Notes: generated by a model from the letters alone, not told the origin. DNA of 64,000 nt from Diabrotica undecimpunctata (GCF_040954645.1 NC_092804.1:143477108-143541107); one strand, 5' to 3'. Counted from the first letter of the stretch, positions 44,036 to 55,001 are shown. A program made the numbers and translations.

Positions 44036-46470
44036 TAATTTGCAGTGTATTTCAAATAAAGTCGATATAATCAATGCTGTTCTTGCGGATCAATCTTTTC
44101 ATTAGCTAATTTCTTTTGTAGGGTAAAAAAGAAACAAGGCGGACTTGCAATTTATCTAAAAGAAAATCTTATGTATTCTTCTCCTAATCTAAATGAATAT
44201 AATGTAGAGCAAAGTTCTGAGTTTTGTGCAATTTATGTACCTTCAATAAAAACCAATATTTTAACGGTATAAAGATCGGGTAAGGGTGACTTTGGCTTAT
44301 TTTTGGTGAAATTTGAAAATTTCATAACATTCTTGCTTAGTAAAGCAGACAAACTTACCATATTTGGAGATTTTAATATAAATTTTAAAATTGAATGTGA
44401 CCCTTTTTTGATATTCAAAATCTATTAGCATTTTTTGGTCTAAAAGTAACTATAAACGATTATACTAGAATCACATCCCAGTCCAGTAGTTGCATCGACA
44501 ACATTATGACAAATTTTTCTGAAAATAGAGTGATTTCTACAGAGTGAGCGTATTTGAACCTTGTTTTTCTGAGCATCGAGCTCAATTTTTATTTATTGAC
44601 TCTAAGCATAAAGTTGTTGACACTAATCAAACATTTCAACGGTTTATTACTTCTTCTGGTTTACAGAAGCTTAAACGTGCGCTAGCTAGTACAAACATGG
44701 ATTTTTTCTACGATATTAATAATGAACCTGATTTTTTAAAAGTCTTTCTTACCGAAACTTATAACAATTTAATACTAAAGCATTTTCCACTGAAAAAAGT
44801 ACGAGAAATGGCTGAAAAACACCTTTGCAATGGTTTAATAATGAATTAAGGTCTTACAGATCTAATCTTTCTCTTATTAAACACATTGCAGATGCCACTG
44901 AGGATCCCGATTTGTTCAAAGTATATAAACAACAAAAAGTTGAATATAATCGGCAATTAAAAATTGCTAAAATGTCAGCTTACTGTAATTTTATTACTAA
45001 TTCCAATAATAAACCTAGAGATTGCTGGAAAATAGTAAATTTCGAAAGAAACTACACAAGATCCAGTTCGGTACAACCTGATCTACCTCCAGAAGAAATG
45101 AATCAATTGTTTACTACAATTGCAGAGAATATAATTACATCTCTTCCCACTATTAATGTCGATATCCTCGTCAATTAAAGAAATTATCCTTCTCCGAGCA
45201 AGTTCTTTTTTTTCGTCCCTTCTGGAGGAAGAGGTCTCTCAAATAATAAAGTATGTTAGTAATTCTAATTGTAGCAACTTTCACGAAATTAATAGCAAGA
45301 TTTTAAAAGAAACTTAACAAATAGTTTTAACACCTTTCACTCATTTTATTAATTTAATTCTATCAACTGGAGTATTTCCAGAAGTACTAAAATGCTCAAA
45401 AGTACTACCAATCTACAAAAAAGGTGATTCCTCAAAAACTGACAATTACAGACTCATAAGCATTGTTTCTACTTTTGGGAAAGTAATTGAAAAGGTTATC
45501 AACAATAACTGTATTTCTATTTTGAGTCAAATAATTACTTTAGCAACTCACAATATGGATTCAGAAGTGCTCGTTCTATTACGAACGAGGTATTTAATGT
45601 TGTGAGCGAGGTGACTGAGGGGCTTGAACGCGGCAATCGCATAGCAATTTCTCTTTGCGACTTGTCGAAAGCTTTTGATTGCGTTTCACACGACATTTTG
45701 CTCCACAATTTAAATTACTATGGAATTAGAGGTATCCCTCTTAAGCTTATAAATTCTTATATATGTGGCAAAGACCAGGGGGTAGAATTTAAAGGTCATC
45801 TTTCCGATTCTCTATCCGTAAAACATGGAGTCCCACAAGGTTCGGTCTTAGGACCTCTTTTATTTATTATTTATGTCAACCATCTTCCTAAATTCATAGC
45901 TCCTTACAAAATCATACAATTCACAGATTATACCACATACTTTATACCAAAAAAAATAATCATAATTTAAAAATTTCTCATTAAAAAGTTTCTATTAAAT
46001 CTATCTCATTTTTTACTTCAAACAAACTAAAACTTAAATCTGATAAAACTCAAAATTTTTATCTGCAATTAATTTACACAATTATCTAATTAACAAAAAT
46101 ACTATTAAACTATTTTTAAATAACCATAAATAATCAACTCAACTACTCTGCTCATATCTCACAACTTAAAAAAAACTATTTAAAATTTTGAGAATGCAAA
46201 AGAAAGCTGTCAGGATTTTAGCAGGGATTAGTTATCTAGAACACTGCCAACCTTTCTTTATCAAATTCAAAATTATGCCGCTACCTACTCTGTTGATATT
46301 TCAAGTTCTAACTGAAATTCACAGAAAACGTGCCCATTTAATAAAGCAGTCTGATGTCCATGTTTATAATACGCGAAACTGTCACTACTTACGAACAAAT
46401 CGCTGTAGATTAAGTCTTTCAGAAAAAATTGTCCTAATTATAACTATTACAATATTTTACCAAAAAGTAT
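44036..46470 (+). pseudogene. LINE ORF2: endonuclease and reverse transcriptase
   Basis: Endonuclease traces: QCISNKVDIINAVL, GGLAIYLKENLMYS, LTIFGDFNINFK, SSSCIDNIMTNFSENR and FSEHRAQFLFIDSK (the SDH motif has become SEH). RT traces: ISIVSTFGKVIEKVI, CDLSKAFDCVSHDILLHNL, HGVPQGSVLGPLLFIIYVN and IQFTDYTTYFIP, where the expected FADDT reads FTDYT, so a catalytic aspartate is lost. The C-terminus (46188-46472) has VRILAGISYLEHCQPFF and HVYNTRNCHYLRTNRC. Frames shift repeatedly. It is old. Confidence 0.8.
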
Positions 46471-46758
46471 AAAACAGCTAAGCTGTAATAGTTTCGATAA
46501 AGTTATAAAAAAATATCTTCTAAAACACTGTTTTTACTGCTCAGAAGAATATATGATTCATTGCAGAACATCCACTGAACTGCTTACCGTAACTTTGCCA
46601 TAAATGTTTTTGTGTTTAATATGTGTTCTTGTTTGTATATATTTAAGTTACGTTTTATATTTGATTTTTAATACTATGTATGTTTTTTTTGACTTGCTAC
46701 AAACAATATTTGTATCTTTTATGTAGTTAAATAAATACTCTACTCTACTCTACTCTAC

Positions 46759-47204
46759 TGTCGCTGTTGGAGAGACCACGTACTCCAGATCGAATTGTAA
46801 ATGAGCTAAATCACAAAAACCAGAATCCAGATGTCCAGTTGGTAGTCTCCAATATATCGGTATGACAATTGGACATCAGAAGGCAGATGATGGAAATGAC
46901 AAGTCCTCGTCCTATTACAAGAAGACAAACAAAAGTATTCAAAAAGTGAATTTTATGTTTGTACTTTTAGAGTGATAATATTCGGAGCTATCCTAAGTAC
47001 ACTTTGGATTATCTAGAAATGCATAACAAATAAAAAGGAGTTGCTATCAACAAGTCCTCACAGATGCTTCGTCTAAGGACTAGCAACCCCAGTGGAGTCT
47101 TACGTTGCCATGTGATTATTACCTTTTGTAACTTAAACATCATAGTTTTTAATTATCAAAAGATGTAAGTTAATCAAACTACATTTAAAGGGTTTTTGCC
47201 CATA
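46759..47204. other. Intergenic stretch without recognised gene
   Basis: No motif was recognised between the LINE tail and the TA at 47203-47204. Confidence 0.35.
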
Positions 47205-48175
47205 ACGTATGGTCCTAAAGTTTTGGGAAAAATTTCACCTGGTCTGATTGAGAAGCAAAATGCATTTAACAAAGAAGGCCATGGAATTGAAATGTCATCA
47301 GTTATTGACATTTAATAAACAAAGCAGAATATTTTGGTTTGTGCTCTGCAAAATGACTTATAAAATTGATATTCGTCGAGGTGTTTATAATATGGTTGGG
47401 CGAATGTCGAAACGAGATATTGTTAATATTTATCGAGATCAAAACATAAGCAAATCGACAATGTATCGCACAATCAGAGAATGTGAAGAAGCGATACCAT
47501 GTGTTAACTTGCGTAAAAGTGGCCGACCGCGAATTTTGAACCATATAAGAGAGGCAAGACTGATTGAAGCAGCTAAGAACAAAATTGGGGTCTCACAGTA
47601 AAACTGGCCAGAAGATTTCATGTTGGAAAGACTACAGTATACAGGACCCTATCGAGTAACAATATTATCTACCGGAAAAGAAGGAAAGCTCCAAAATACA
47701 CAGAGGATCAATTAGAGAGAATTCCGAGATGTTGCCGCGCGTTAAGGCGAGTGCATTTCGTCAAGTTACGCGAGAATCACAAGGGACTGGTACGTAACTA
47801 ACAATATTAGCTTTGTACCGAAAGCAGACAATCCTCCCAACCTACCTCAGGCTCGTCCAGTTGAAAAGTTCTGGGCAATATTAAGTCGGAAAGTCTATAA
47901 TAACGGATGGGAAGCACAAAATCAGGAACAGTTAAGACGCCGCATATATACAAAAATTAAAGAAATTGACGCCGAGGTCGTCCAAAGGATGATGCAACGT
48001 GTCAGGGGAATTATTAGGCAAATCGAAAATAATGGTCCCTTGTCTGTCATTTGAATTTTGATTTATAATAAGGATAGTTAAGTTAAATTGTTGAATAATT
48101 TATTAAAAATATAAGATTATTGTGGTCAGAGTTATATGCTTTTGAAATTTTTCCCAAAACTTTAGGACCATACGT
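47205..48175 (+). mobile_element. Tc1-like element, internally deleted
   Basis: Inverted ends ACGTATGGTCCTAAAGTTTT and GGGAAAAATTTCA match for about 33 bp at 47205-47237 and 48143-48175. TA flanks both sides (47203-47204, 48176-48177). Both an N-terminal helix-turn-helix region and a C-terminal block of the transposase remain, but the central catalytic part is shortened. At 971 bp it is non-autonomous, with well-kept ends. Confidence 0.88.
47390..48052 (+). pseudogene. Tc1-like transposase, deleted
   Basis: N-terminal part (47392-47600): MVGRMSKRDIVNIYRDQNIS, KSTMYRTIRECEE and RKSGRPRILNHIREARLIEA, a paired helix-turn-helix domain with a GRPR hinge. C-terminal part (47800-48052): FVPKADNPPNLPQARPVEKF, WAILSRKVYNNGWEAQNQEQ and MMQRVRGIIRQIENNGP, the region around the last acidic catalytic position. 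The two expected aspartate blocks between them are missing or reduced to scraps, and stops occur at 47599 and beyond. Confidence 0.78.
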
Positions 48176-48205
48176 TATATTTAGTGGCTTCAAACATGTA
48201 CATCC

Positions 48206-48257
48206 AGATAGCACTGATCATGGAATAGTTATTACGAAAACGTTCTATGATGTATCT
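48206..48257 (+). ncRNA. Degenerate hammerhead-like fold
   Basis: Outer stem I AGAUA (48206-48210) pairs with UAUCU (48253-48257). The box reads CUGAUCA (48214-48220), in which the conserved G is replaced by C. There is one U, then stem II GGAAU/AUUAC with one mismatch, then GAAAACGUUC (48236-48245). The layout, including the extra U and a six-base self-complementary AACGUU, is the same as at 30760 and 49080, but the sequences differ. Confidence 0.35.
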
Positions 48258-49021
48258 CGATAGGATTTGTATTATTATATCTTTTATAAAGGATTTTTTA
48301 AATAAAAGTATGATTCTTTAGGACACATTTTTTGAAGAGATAAAGAAACGGAAACATGACAAAAAAATTAACTTGACTTTCAATGGGTTTGAAATTGAAT
48401 CGATATACGATATTTTTTTTAAAGAAATATTTCTATTGCTATCTGGTATCTTGCATTTCATCTGTTTATGTTTTCCAATAGAAAATTTCAAAAGTTGATG
48501 CAATAAAACACAATACACACATTCAAAAGCATCTGTACGGCGTAGTTTTACTGAATCATGCAATTTTTCCAAAGAATCTACTTAACCATTACTAACCAAC
48601 CATGAATGGCGTGATTGTGTCTAGGAAAATTATCAAAATTGATAAATATCTAACAGAGAGTTTCCTACAAATACGTAAATACCAATTTGCAATTTTGATT
48701 CAATGATTAATTTCTACGTACTTTTAATTATGACCTAAAGCACATAATTACATGGTGTAGAAATAGATTATTCTTTTAAACGGTTTATTCCATAGTTATA
48801 ATAAATTATTAATTTTTGCTTATTCATGACAAGATAATAATCCACTTTTGAGAATAATTTTCTTTCATTTTTTTTTATTTCACTTAGAAATTAGAAATAA
48901 AATTCCGACTTTTTATTTAGTTTTTTCCTTATTTTATGAATAATATAATTCGACATTGTAAACAAGGAAACATAAACACAAATATAAACTAAGCATTTTA
49001 AATTTAGACTAAAAACAAAAA
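48258..49021. other. AT-rich stretch without recognised gene
   Basis: An open frame on the minus strand (48572-48318) has no recognisable similarity and is probably chance or a decayed element. Confidence 0.3.
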
Positions 49022-49135
49022 CATTATTATACAATTACTAACTCGAAGTAAAACCACAAATTAGTAAAAAAAATTTATTATTTAAAATATTGGACGCGTT
49101 TCGACATCTCTGTTATCCTCAGCTATAAATTTAGG
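49022..49135 (-). repeat. Inverted repeat, left member, carrying a hammerhead-like fold
   Basis: About 110 bp matching 52417-52522 in inverted orientation: ATACAATTACTAACTCGAAG and TAAAACCACAAATT on the left correspond to CTTCGAGTTAGTAATTATAT and the preceding GTGTGGTTTTA on the right. Divergence is moderate. Confidence 0.75.
49080..49130 (-). ncRNA. Hammerhead ribozyme-like fold
   Basis: On the minus strand: stem I AUUUA (49130-49126) with UAAAU (49084-49080) plus an inner G-C pair; box CUGAGGA (49122-49116); one U; a short stem II (ACA/UGU); then GAAAC-GC-GUC (49102-49093). The core residues CUGANGA, GAAA and the GUC cleavage triplet are all intact. Stem II is weak. Confidence 0.5.
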
Positions 49136-49824
49136 ACAAGGTAGGTAGATGTAGTATAATTAAAAGAAATAGGTTAGGTTATCAGCGCCATAGGAGATAA
49201 TTGTTAACAATGACTCCAAAAGTCAAATTGCTCTCTTCTGGGAAAGCTTAGTAAATAGACAGGTTGTCTAGTAACTTTACACCAATCAGCGTCGAGAATC
49301 TAATGGCGGGAATGACGTCACTGAGAATGCTACATTCAAATTCATTCACTGTACTCGTTGAAATGAACTCGGAAAGCAGCAATGATTGAAAATATATTAA
49401 TCTATGTATATTGAAAAAATACTTTTGGACTTTTAATGACGTTTTATTTCATTAAATCTTAAATAAATGTGGGAGATACCTGCAGAGTTACAGAAATAGT
49501 AGAATATAATGGCAACTAAATATATCTAGTAGAATAGCACTACTACTTAATAAAATTAGAAGTATATTCTTCCTTGTGTATATGTGACTAAAGCATGCAA
49601 ATATACTATATTAATAATGGGTTGAATACAATTTACATTTTTAAATAATTTTGAGTACCTACATAATTTTGAATTGGAGAAATGCATATAGTGCATTATT
49701 GTAAATTGCTCCAAACAAGTAAACCATGCTGAAAAAAAGATACTGAAGATTTATATATTAGAATTAGTAGTTTTTCCATATAACATATTTAAGAACATCT
49801 GATTACATTACTGCAGCTTATAAA
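49136..49824. other. Stretch without recognised gene
   Basis: Mixed composition up to 49400, then AT-rich. Nothing recognised. Confidence 0.35.
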
Positions 49825-50287
49825 AGAAATATGGACACAGAAATCCCCAGAGATCCCTCCCCAATGATTGGAATATTGGAAAACTTTGCACCATACACAA
49901 AAAAAGAGATATCTTTGAATGCTCTAACCACAGAGAAATTACGCTTCTAAATGCAGCGTATAAAATATTTTCCACAGTACTATGTCACCGTATGGCACCA
50001 TATCCTGAAGGACAGTGGGAAAATACCAAGCTGGTTTCAGAGGTAGTAAATCGACAATTCATCAGATTGCAACCCTGAAACAAATTTTGAAAAAAACACT
50101 GGAATATGGCATTGATACTCATCATATTTTTAGAATACAAAGCAGCCTACGACTCTGTGAATAGAAGAAAAATGTTCAAAGCTATGAAAGAGCTAGGAAT
50201 ACAAAATCAGTTGGTAAATTTAACAAAACTAATTCTTAAAAAAAGTTGAATGTAGAGTACGAATTCAGAGGGAACTGCCTGATCCTT
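49825..50287 (+). pseudogene. LINE reverse transcriptase finger/palm fragment
   Basis: Across frame changes: ITLLNAAYKIFSTVLCHR, LEYGIDTHHIF, YDSVNRRKMFKAMKELGIQN and VECRVRIQRELPDPFN. These are the RT blocks before the GVRQGD box of the family seen at 12.3, 13.0 and 16.4 kb. It ends exactly where the piggyBac-like TTAA occurs (50288-50291). Confidence 0.65.
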
Positions 50288-50291
50288 TTAA

Positions 50292-51860
50292 CACATTGAC
50301 GGACATCAGCCAACGTTTTTTCAAACCAACGCACTTGATTATCTATTATACTATGGAATATTTTGAACTCAAATTTTTAGAAATGACTAAACTGCTTAAA
50401 ATTAAGTGACTTACTAAAAAAACTATGACGATAGGAGCCGTCACCGTGTCACCCGGCAAATATATTATGTCTAATGGGACAAAACGGCTGCAACCGTTCA
50501 ATGTAATTTTACGTCAAATTGTTTTATTAGGTATTTAGAACATTAGAGAAAGTCATTTTTGAACAAAACAAATTAGTTTTTTTCTATATGCCATCTTTCG
50601 AAGCATGGTCCATGGCAAAGAGGTGGAGTGTTCTGGCATATCTTACATCTCCAATGAGTTTCTGTCTTCTTCTTGTCTCTGGAACACTGTTTACAGCGTA
50701 GATATAAGAACTTTCTATGATGGTTATCTGGTCTTGGTATTAGTTAGAGATACGTGTTAGGAGATAGTTAAGTGTTGAGATACTGTACCAGTAGCGTAAT
50801 GAGGTTCTGAATTGTCACTACGTTGATGAATTGGCTTGAAATTGACACAGAAACGACCATCCTTGAAATTGTTATCGAGACCTAATAGCGATCTAATAAG
50901 AGCTTCTCTGTATTCTATGTATTTTATCTCTTTTTCTGTAATTTTTTGTACAAAAAATGGGAGTTCCAAACTGTTATATCCAACAAATGAAAAATCACTT
51001 TTTTGTACCAAAAAATAGTTTTTCTCGGACTTGTATTCAAATACTTCAATTGGCTTTATACGTATCTGATCATGACGATTTCTAGCCTCTGCTAAAGTAG
51101 GATGATGAGCAGTTGTTACGCATAAAACATCTCTCTTGTCCTTCCACTTTGAGACGTAAACCTTTCCTTGACGTTTCCAGATATGCTGTTCTTTACGAAG
51201 ACGTTTAGTCACAACTACTTTCGAGTTTCCTCGTCTGTTCGAGCGTAGAGTACCAGTTACGTGTGTTTGATTCTGCAACAATCTATTGGCAAGTGTCATG
51301 CTATTGTAATAGTTATCCATAAAGAGATGATATCCCTTATTTAGATAGCATCAGTGTCATAACCAGACGTTTCAGTTTCGTCATATTATTATCTGGCCCC
51401 TCTTCTCCCTGACTCTTATAAATGTCTACATTCAACACGTATCCATCGTGAGAACAAAGTTCGTAAAATTTAATCCCGTATTTCGTTTTTTTATTTTTCA
51501 TATAAGTTCTAAATGATAGCCGACCACGAAATAATAGTAATAACTCATCCAAAGACAACTGTGCACCTGGTGTATAAGAGTCTTGAAAATTTCTAAGACA
51601 CATATTTAGTAGGCTTTTAATCTTGTAAAGTCGATCATTCGGATTAAGAATATCGTCACCACTGTGCACGGAAAATCACCGTAAAATTTGTCCGAATCGT
51701 CTGCCGCTCATTATGTACGAGAATATTGGATGGTAGTTTAATGGATCGAAACTAATTAGTTTTCTAATATTTTGGACTTTAATTTGCCCTTGTAGCAAAC
51801 ATAAATCAAGAAATTTTTTCATTTCCTCTTTGGAAGTCTCTTTAAAAGTAATACTACATT
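50292..51860 (-). mobile_element. Third piggyBac-like element, 5'-truncated
   Basis: A TTAA (50288-50291) is followed by CACATTGACGGACATCAGCC, a plausible piggyBac-type terminus, and the minus-strand transposase begins inside. The other end is missing: at about 51860 a LINE tail follows. It interrupts the LINE RT fragment at 49825-50287. Confidence 0.65.
50590..51855 (-). pseudogene. piggyBac transposase, third copy
   Basis: Order on the minus strand: SKEEMKKFLDLCLLQGQIKV and the SYIMSGRRFGQILR region (51850-51680), then AQLSLDELLLLFRGRLSFRT (first catalytic Asp) in 51669-51337, then MDNYYNSMTLANRLLQNQTH (second Asp) and GTLRSNRRGN in 51320-50757. After a frameshift the C-terminal cysteine finger follows (LRCKQCSRDKKKTETHWRCK, CQNTPPLCHGPCFE) near 50690-50590. 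It is a different subfamily from the other two copies. Breaks at 51670, 51330 and 50757 inactivate it. The N-terminus is absent. Confidence 0.85.
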
Positions 51861-51861
51861 A

Positions 51862-52066
51862 GGTATTTAGGCTCAATGCATTGGAGGCCAAGAGCAGACA
51901 AACGTAGTAGAGGAAGACCACCTACACGTTGGGCTGACGACATCAGGCGTATCACGAAAAATTTGCAACAAAGAGCACAAAATCGGAAAGAATGGAGGAA
52001 TTTAAGAGAGGCCTATGTCCAGCAGTAGACGTGATAAATGAAGGCTGGATGATGATGATGAAGATA
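51862..52066 (+). pseudogene. LINE 3' end with ATG-repeat tail
   Basis: Reads YLGSMHWRPRADKRSRGRPP, then TRWADDIRRITKNLQQRAQN and EWRNLREAYVQQ, a stop and GATGATGATGATGAAG. It is a short 5'-truncated tail fused to the broken end of the third piggyBac. Confidence 0.75.
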
Positions 52067-52416
52067 TTATTAATGATCTTTGTTTGTTTTTTTACTTTAT
52101 TTTGTAAAACTCAATCAAAAAAATAACTCAAAGTTAATGAATTAACATATTTTCACTGAACATTAAAATTACTATACTAGTTACCATCTTTTTTCAGCTT
52201 TTTAAGTTGCATGTTGATTAGTTTAGCTTTTTAAGCATCCACATAATCTTCCATGCGAAAGTGTATACTACCAACTCTTTTATTAACACAGTACGACTTG
52301 TCCTTCCTATGACACTTGCTGATTCATTGTCTTTGATATTTACATTTTTTGGAAATGTAAAAAACATTAAATTCCTTCAATCCTCTTTCCAGTTCCAATT
52401 CCTTTATTTCTCCCAA
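52067..52416. other. AT-rich stretch without recognised features
   Basis: Nothing recognised before the inverted repeat at 52417. Confidence 0.35.
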
Positions 52417-52464
52417 ATTTATAGCTGAGGATGACAGAGGTGTCAAAACGCGTCCAATGTAAAT
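52417..52464 (+). ncRNA. Hammerhead-like fold with a mutated core residue
   Basis: Stem I AUUUA (52417-52421) with UAAAU (52460-52464); box CUGAGGA (52425-52431); one U; a perfect 4-bp stem II GACA/UGUC (52433-52436, 52441-52444); then AAAAC-GC-GUC. The conserved G that should open GAAA is A (52445), which should abolish activity. It is the partner of the fold at 49080-49130, in opposite orientation. Confidence 0.45.
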
Positions 52465-52522
52465 AATAAAGAATTTTTACAATTGTGTGGTTTTACTTCG
52501 AGTTAGTAATTATATTGTCTTA
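52417..52522 (+). repeat. Inverted repeat, right member
   Basis: Inverted partner of 49022-49135 (TTTTACTTCGAGTTAGTAAT near 52490). Together they bracket 3.3 kb that contains a LINE fragment, a piggyBac and a LINE tail. Confidence 0.75.
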
Positions 52523-52844
52523 CAAACCACAAATTAGAGAGATACGTTAAGGTGGGTACACATATGCTCCGAATGCCGTCTCGAACCCCGTCGCGTTCTC
52601 AAGTGTGGACGGAGTCATGCAACCGCGTACCGTACCTCGACGCGTCAACAACGTACATCGAAGCGATCCATCGGTTGTCGGTAAAATGCCTTCGCATCAA
52701 AAGAAATTTGAGCGCGACAATGTACACCGCGAATTCATGTTTGGACTAGCTTGCGAATCTTTTATCGAATCTCCAGTCATTCAAAATAGTCAGTCTGTTA
52801 TTTTAAAGGTTGAAGGTGTTTTTAAAGTTGAGTGCATCAAGATG

Positions 52845-53340
52845 GAATGGACGGAAGAGAATAGTTTACTCTTAATCGAAAATTATCGGGAAAAAGAGAT
52901 ATTATGGGATACAAATAATCCCAGATACTACAATAAGATAAAAAAAACGATGCATGGGAAGAGATTGCTTCTAAAATGCAAATTACAGTGGATGAGTGTA
53001 AAAAAATATCATATAAATGTCATATTTACGATCAAAAAACGAAAACTGCAATACTTGGGACACATTACAAGAGGCGAAAGATATGAACTGCTTCGAATAA
53101 TTATGCAAGGAAAAATAGCAGGAAAAAGGTCCATAGGAAGAAGACGAAACTCCTGGCTAAAGAATCTACGGGAATGGTATAGCTGTAGCAGCAACGAATT
53201 GTTTCGGTCAGCAGTTTCGAAAATACGTATAGCCCTGATGATCGCCAACCTTCGGAACGAAGATGGCACTTGAAGAAGAAGTGTAAAAAAATGACCAATC
53301 TTCTATCTGGATTACGGAGAGAAAATCTTGCATCTTGCAC
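52845..53340 (+). pseudogene. MADF/Myb-like protein remnant, split by a LINE fragment
   Basis: Starts MEWTEENSLLLIENYREKEI, then NPRYYNKIKK. With a frameshift it continues DAWEEIASKMQITVDECKK, then, after the LINE insert, KMTNLLSGLRRENLAS. This is the MADF pattern seen in the DNA-binding protein of Harbinger elements and in host MADF proteins. It is inside the Harbinger-type element at 52550-53518 and is not functional as it stands. Confidence 0.7.
53008..53279 (+). mobile_element. LINE 3' fragment with 13-bp target duplication
   Basis: The direct repeat AGTGTAAAAAAAT (52995-53007 and 53280-53292) flanks 272 bp encoding KLQYLGHITRGERYELLRII, then GKIAGKRSIGRRRNSWLKNL and KIRIALMIANLRNEDGT, a stop and AAGAAG. 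It is the C-terminal block of the RTE-like family also at 11.9 and 19.3 kb, with extreme 5' truncation. It interrupts a MADF reading frame. Confidence 0.88.
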
Positions 53341-53521
53341 ATGCAAATTCAACTCAATTACTGCTGGAACGCTAAAATGTTTGGTACAAAGTACGAAGCG
53401 GTGTTCGGTTCGTTATATATTTCAATGTCCCCTGTAACAACGTCGCGAACTTCTGTTGATCGCGTCGCTGTACGCGACGGGGTTCGAGACGTTATGCGGA
53501 GCATATGTGTACCCACCTTTA

Positions 53522-54224
53522 CAATTCGAGTCTTTTACCATTCTCCTACATGTGTTTCAACTTTTAAGTTTCATCAGGAGAGGACTTTTTGAGAGGAGTG
53601 AATTGATCCGACGCGTACCATCCGGGTGACCATTATTAGTAAAATAATGCACCAGTAGATGCTAATAGCGACCTCTAACGAGTTAAATTGTTATTGAATT
53701 GTTATTATTAAAAATATTATTAAATACATTAAATAAAAAACAATAAAAACGTTTACATAGAAGTAAAGACTTTTTGTGTATAATGGTATATTTTATTAAA
53801 AAATAATTTAAAATTTATCCAAAAGAATTACAACACCATTAGTGAACAAACCTGAAAGTATATTTCCACTTTAAAATGACAAAAAACATAAGGTAAAACT
53901 TTGATTGTTGAATTACAAAACATGTAGAAAATACTTACATTTAAAGTAGATGAAACCCTTATAGGGTAAAGGGAGGAGAGATGGACCACCTTTTAGAAAA
54001 CTGAAGCTTGTTTCTTTATTAAGTAAACATCAGAATAGAAAAAAACTGTATAACATAACTTAACATTGGTATTTTGGTATAAGCAAAAACTAGAAATTAT
54101 AATTCTTAAACCTAAAAAAAATATAATGCACTGGCACGTCATCGGTCCATCTCTCCTCAACTGTGGAGGTAAGATGGGCCCTTAGGAGTAGGAGAGATGG
54201 ACCAAGCTAAACCTTTTTCTTTTT
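53522..54224. other. Stretch without recognised gene
   Basis: AT-rich to 53930. Then GGAGAGATGGACC occurs in both orientations (53968, 54189, inverted near 54145), probably in the 3' region of the pogo-like remnant that follows. Confidence 0.35.
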
Positions 54225-54900
54225 AATAGCAAGAGACTTTCCGCACTTGTTATAGAGATTAGCGAAGCCAGTACAAGTTTCATTTAACCAGCGCTTACAA
54301 AAAATACATTGTAACCAGTCATCTTTTTTACATGTGTGGCGATAGTCCAAGTTGCACCCAACACACTGATTTTCAATATCACTCACGTTTTCATCACCAC
54401 TAGTGTCGTTTAGAGTAACATCTTCAGATAGTGACGATTCGCTTGGCTTTCTCTTGCGTTTTTGTTTTTTTTGTAGGTTTTGAGCTTTTTTTAATCAAGG
54501 CATCTTTCTTCATTTTAATAAAGTCTTGAGCAGTAATCTTTCCAGTTATTTTTTTTACGAACTCTCTTTACTGCTGCTGCCAATACAGGCACGGGCGTTA
54601 CCTCATTAAGAGCCTTTCCAGGAGTTATACCTTCATCAGTAATTGATGACTTGTTTGGGCTACCGTGCAAGGATATTTTACCACTGATTCCAGAGGGACT
54701 TGGTTGAGAAGATTCTGATCCAACTGGAAAATTCATTGTGCCTGTTTCTGATGGGGTGTTTGTCAAAAATGCATATATTCTGGGATTATTAATGGATTAA
54801 ATGGATAAATTCCCGTGGATTTAAATAAAGAAGCCGCATTTTGAACAGTTGCTGAGTTTCCCCATGCTCCACCTAAGAGTTTACCAAACTGAAGAAAATT
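54225..54900 (-). pseudogene. pogo/Tigger-like transposase C-terminus with cysteine finger
   Basis: Minus strand: an AG acceptor-like site, then FGKLLGGAWGNSATVQNAAS and LFKSTGIYPFNPLIIPEYAF, the conserved end of pogo-family DDE domains. A serine/proline-rich linker (54766-54520) follows. After a frameshift come QCVGCNLDYRHTCKKDDWLQ and CIFCKRWLNETCTGFANLYN, a C-terminal cysteine/histidine finger resembling those on some insect pogo transposases. The catalytic DDE residues are upstream of this fragment and missing. It may have been an exon. Confidence 0.75.
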
Positions 54901-55001
54901 TGATTTTTGATGATTTTTTTTAATTTAAAACTTTAAACGGTTCTCCTGTAAAATTCACAATTGCCGTATTAGCTGTTTTACCTTTCAAGCGTCGATATGT
55001 A

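Larger units (their letters stand above)
43490..46758 (+). mobile_element. Jockey/CR1-like LINE with (CTCTA)n tail
   Basis: Contains the end of ORF1, most of ORF2 and a 3' tail of CTCTA repeats at 46736-46758. A second copy of the same family lies on the minus strand at 57995-59510. ORFs are broken. The 5' end is not defined, and no clear target duplication was found. Confidence 0.75.
52550..53518 (+). mobile_element. Small PIF/Harbinger-type element with TTA duplication
   Basis: Ends AGGTGGGTACACATATGCTC (left) and its inverse (right), continuing with a matching CGTCTCGAACCCCGTCGCGT, give TIRs of roughly 45 bp. TTA flanks both sides (52547-52549, 53519-53521). It contains a MADF-like ORF but no transposase, so it is non-autonomous. 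A LINE fragment (53008-53279) is nested inside. Confidence 0.88.

Noticed and set aside
48318..48572. An 84-codon minus-strand open frame between the Tc1-like element and the inverted repeat
   Set aside because: No recognisable domain, splice or context support; likely chance or a very old remnant.
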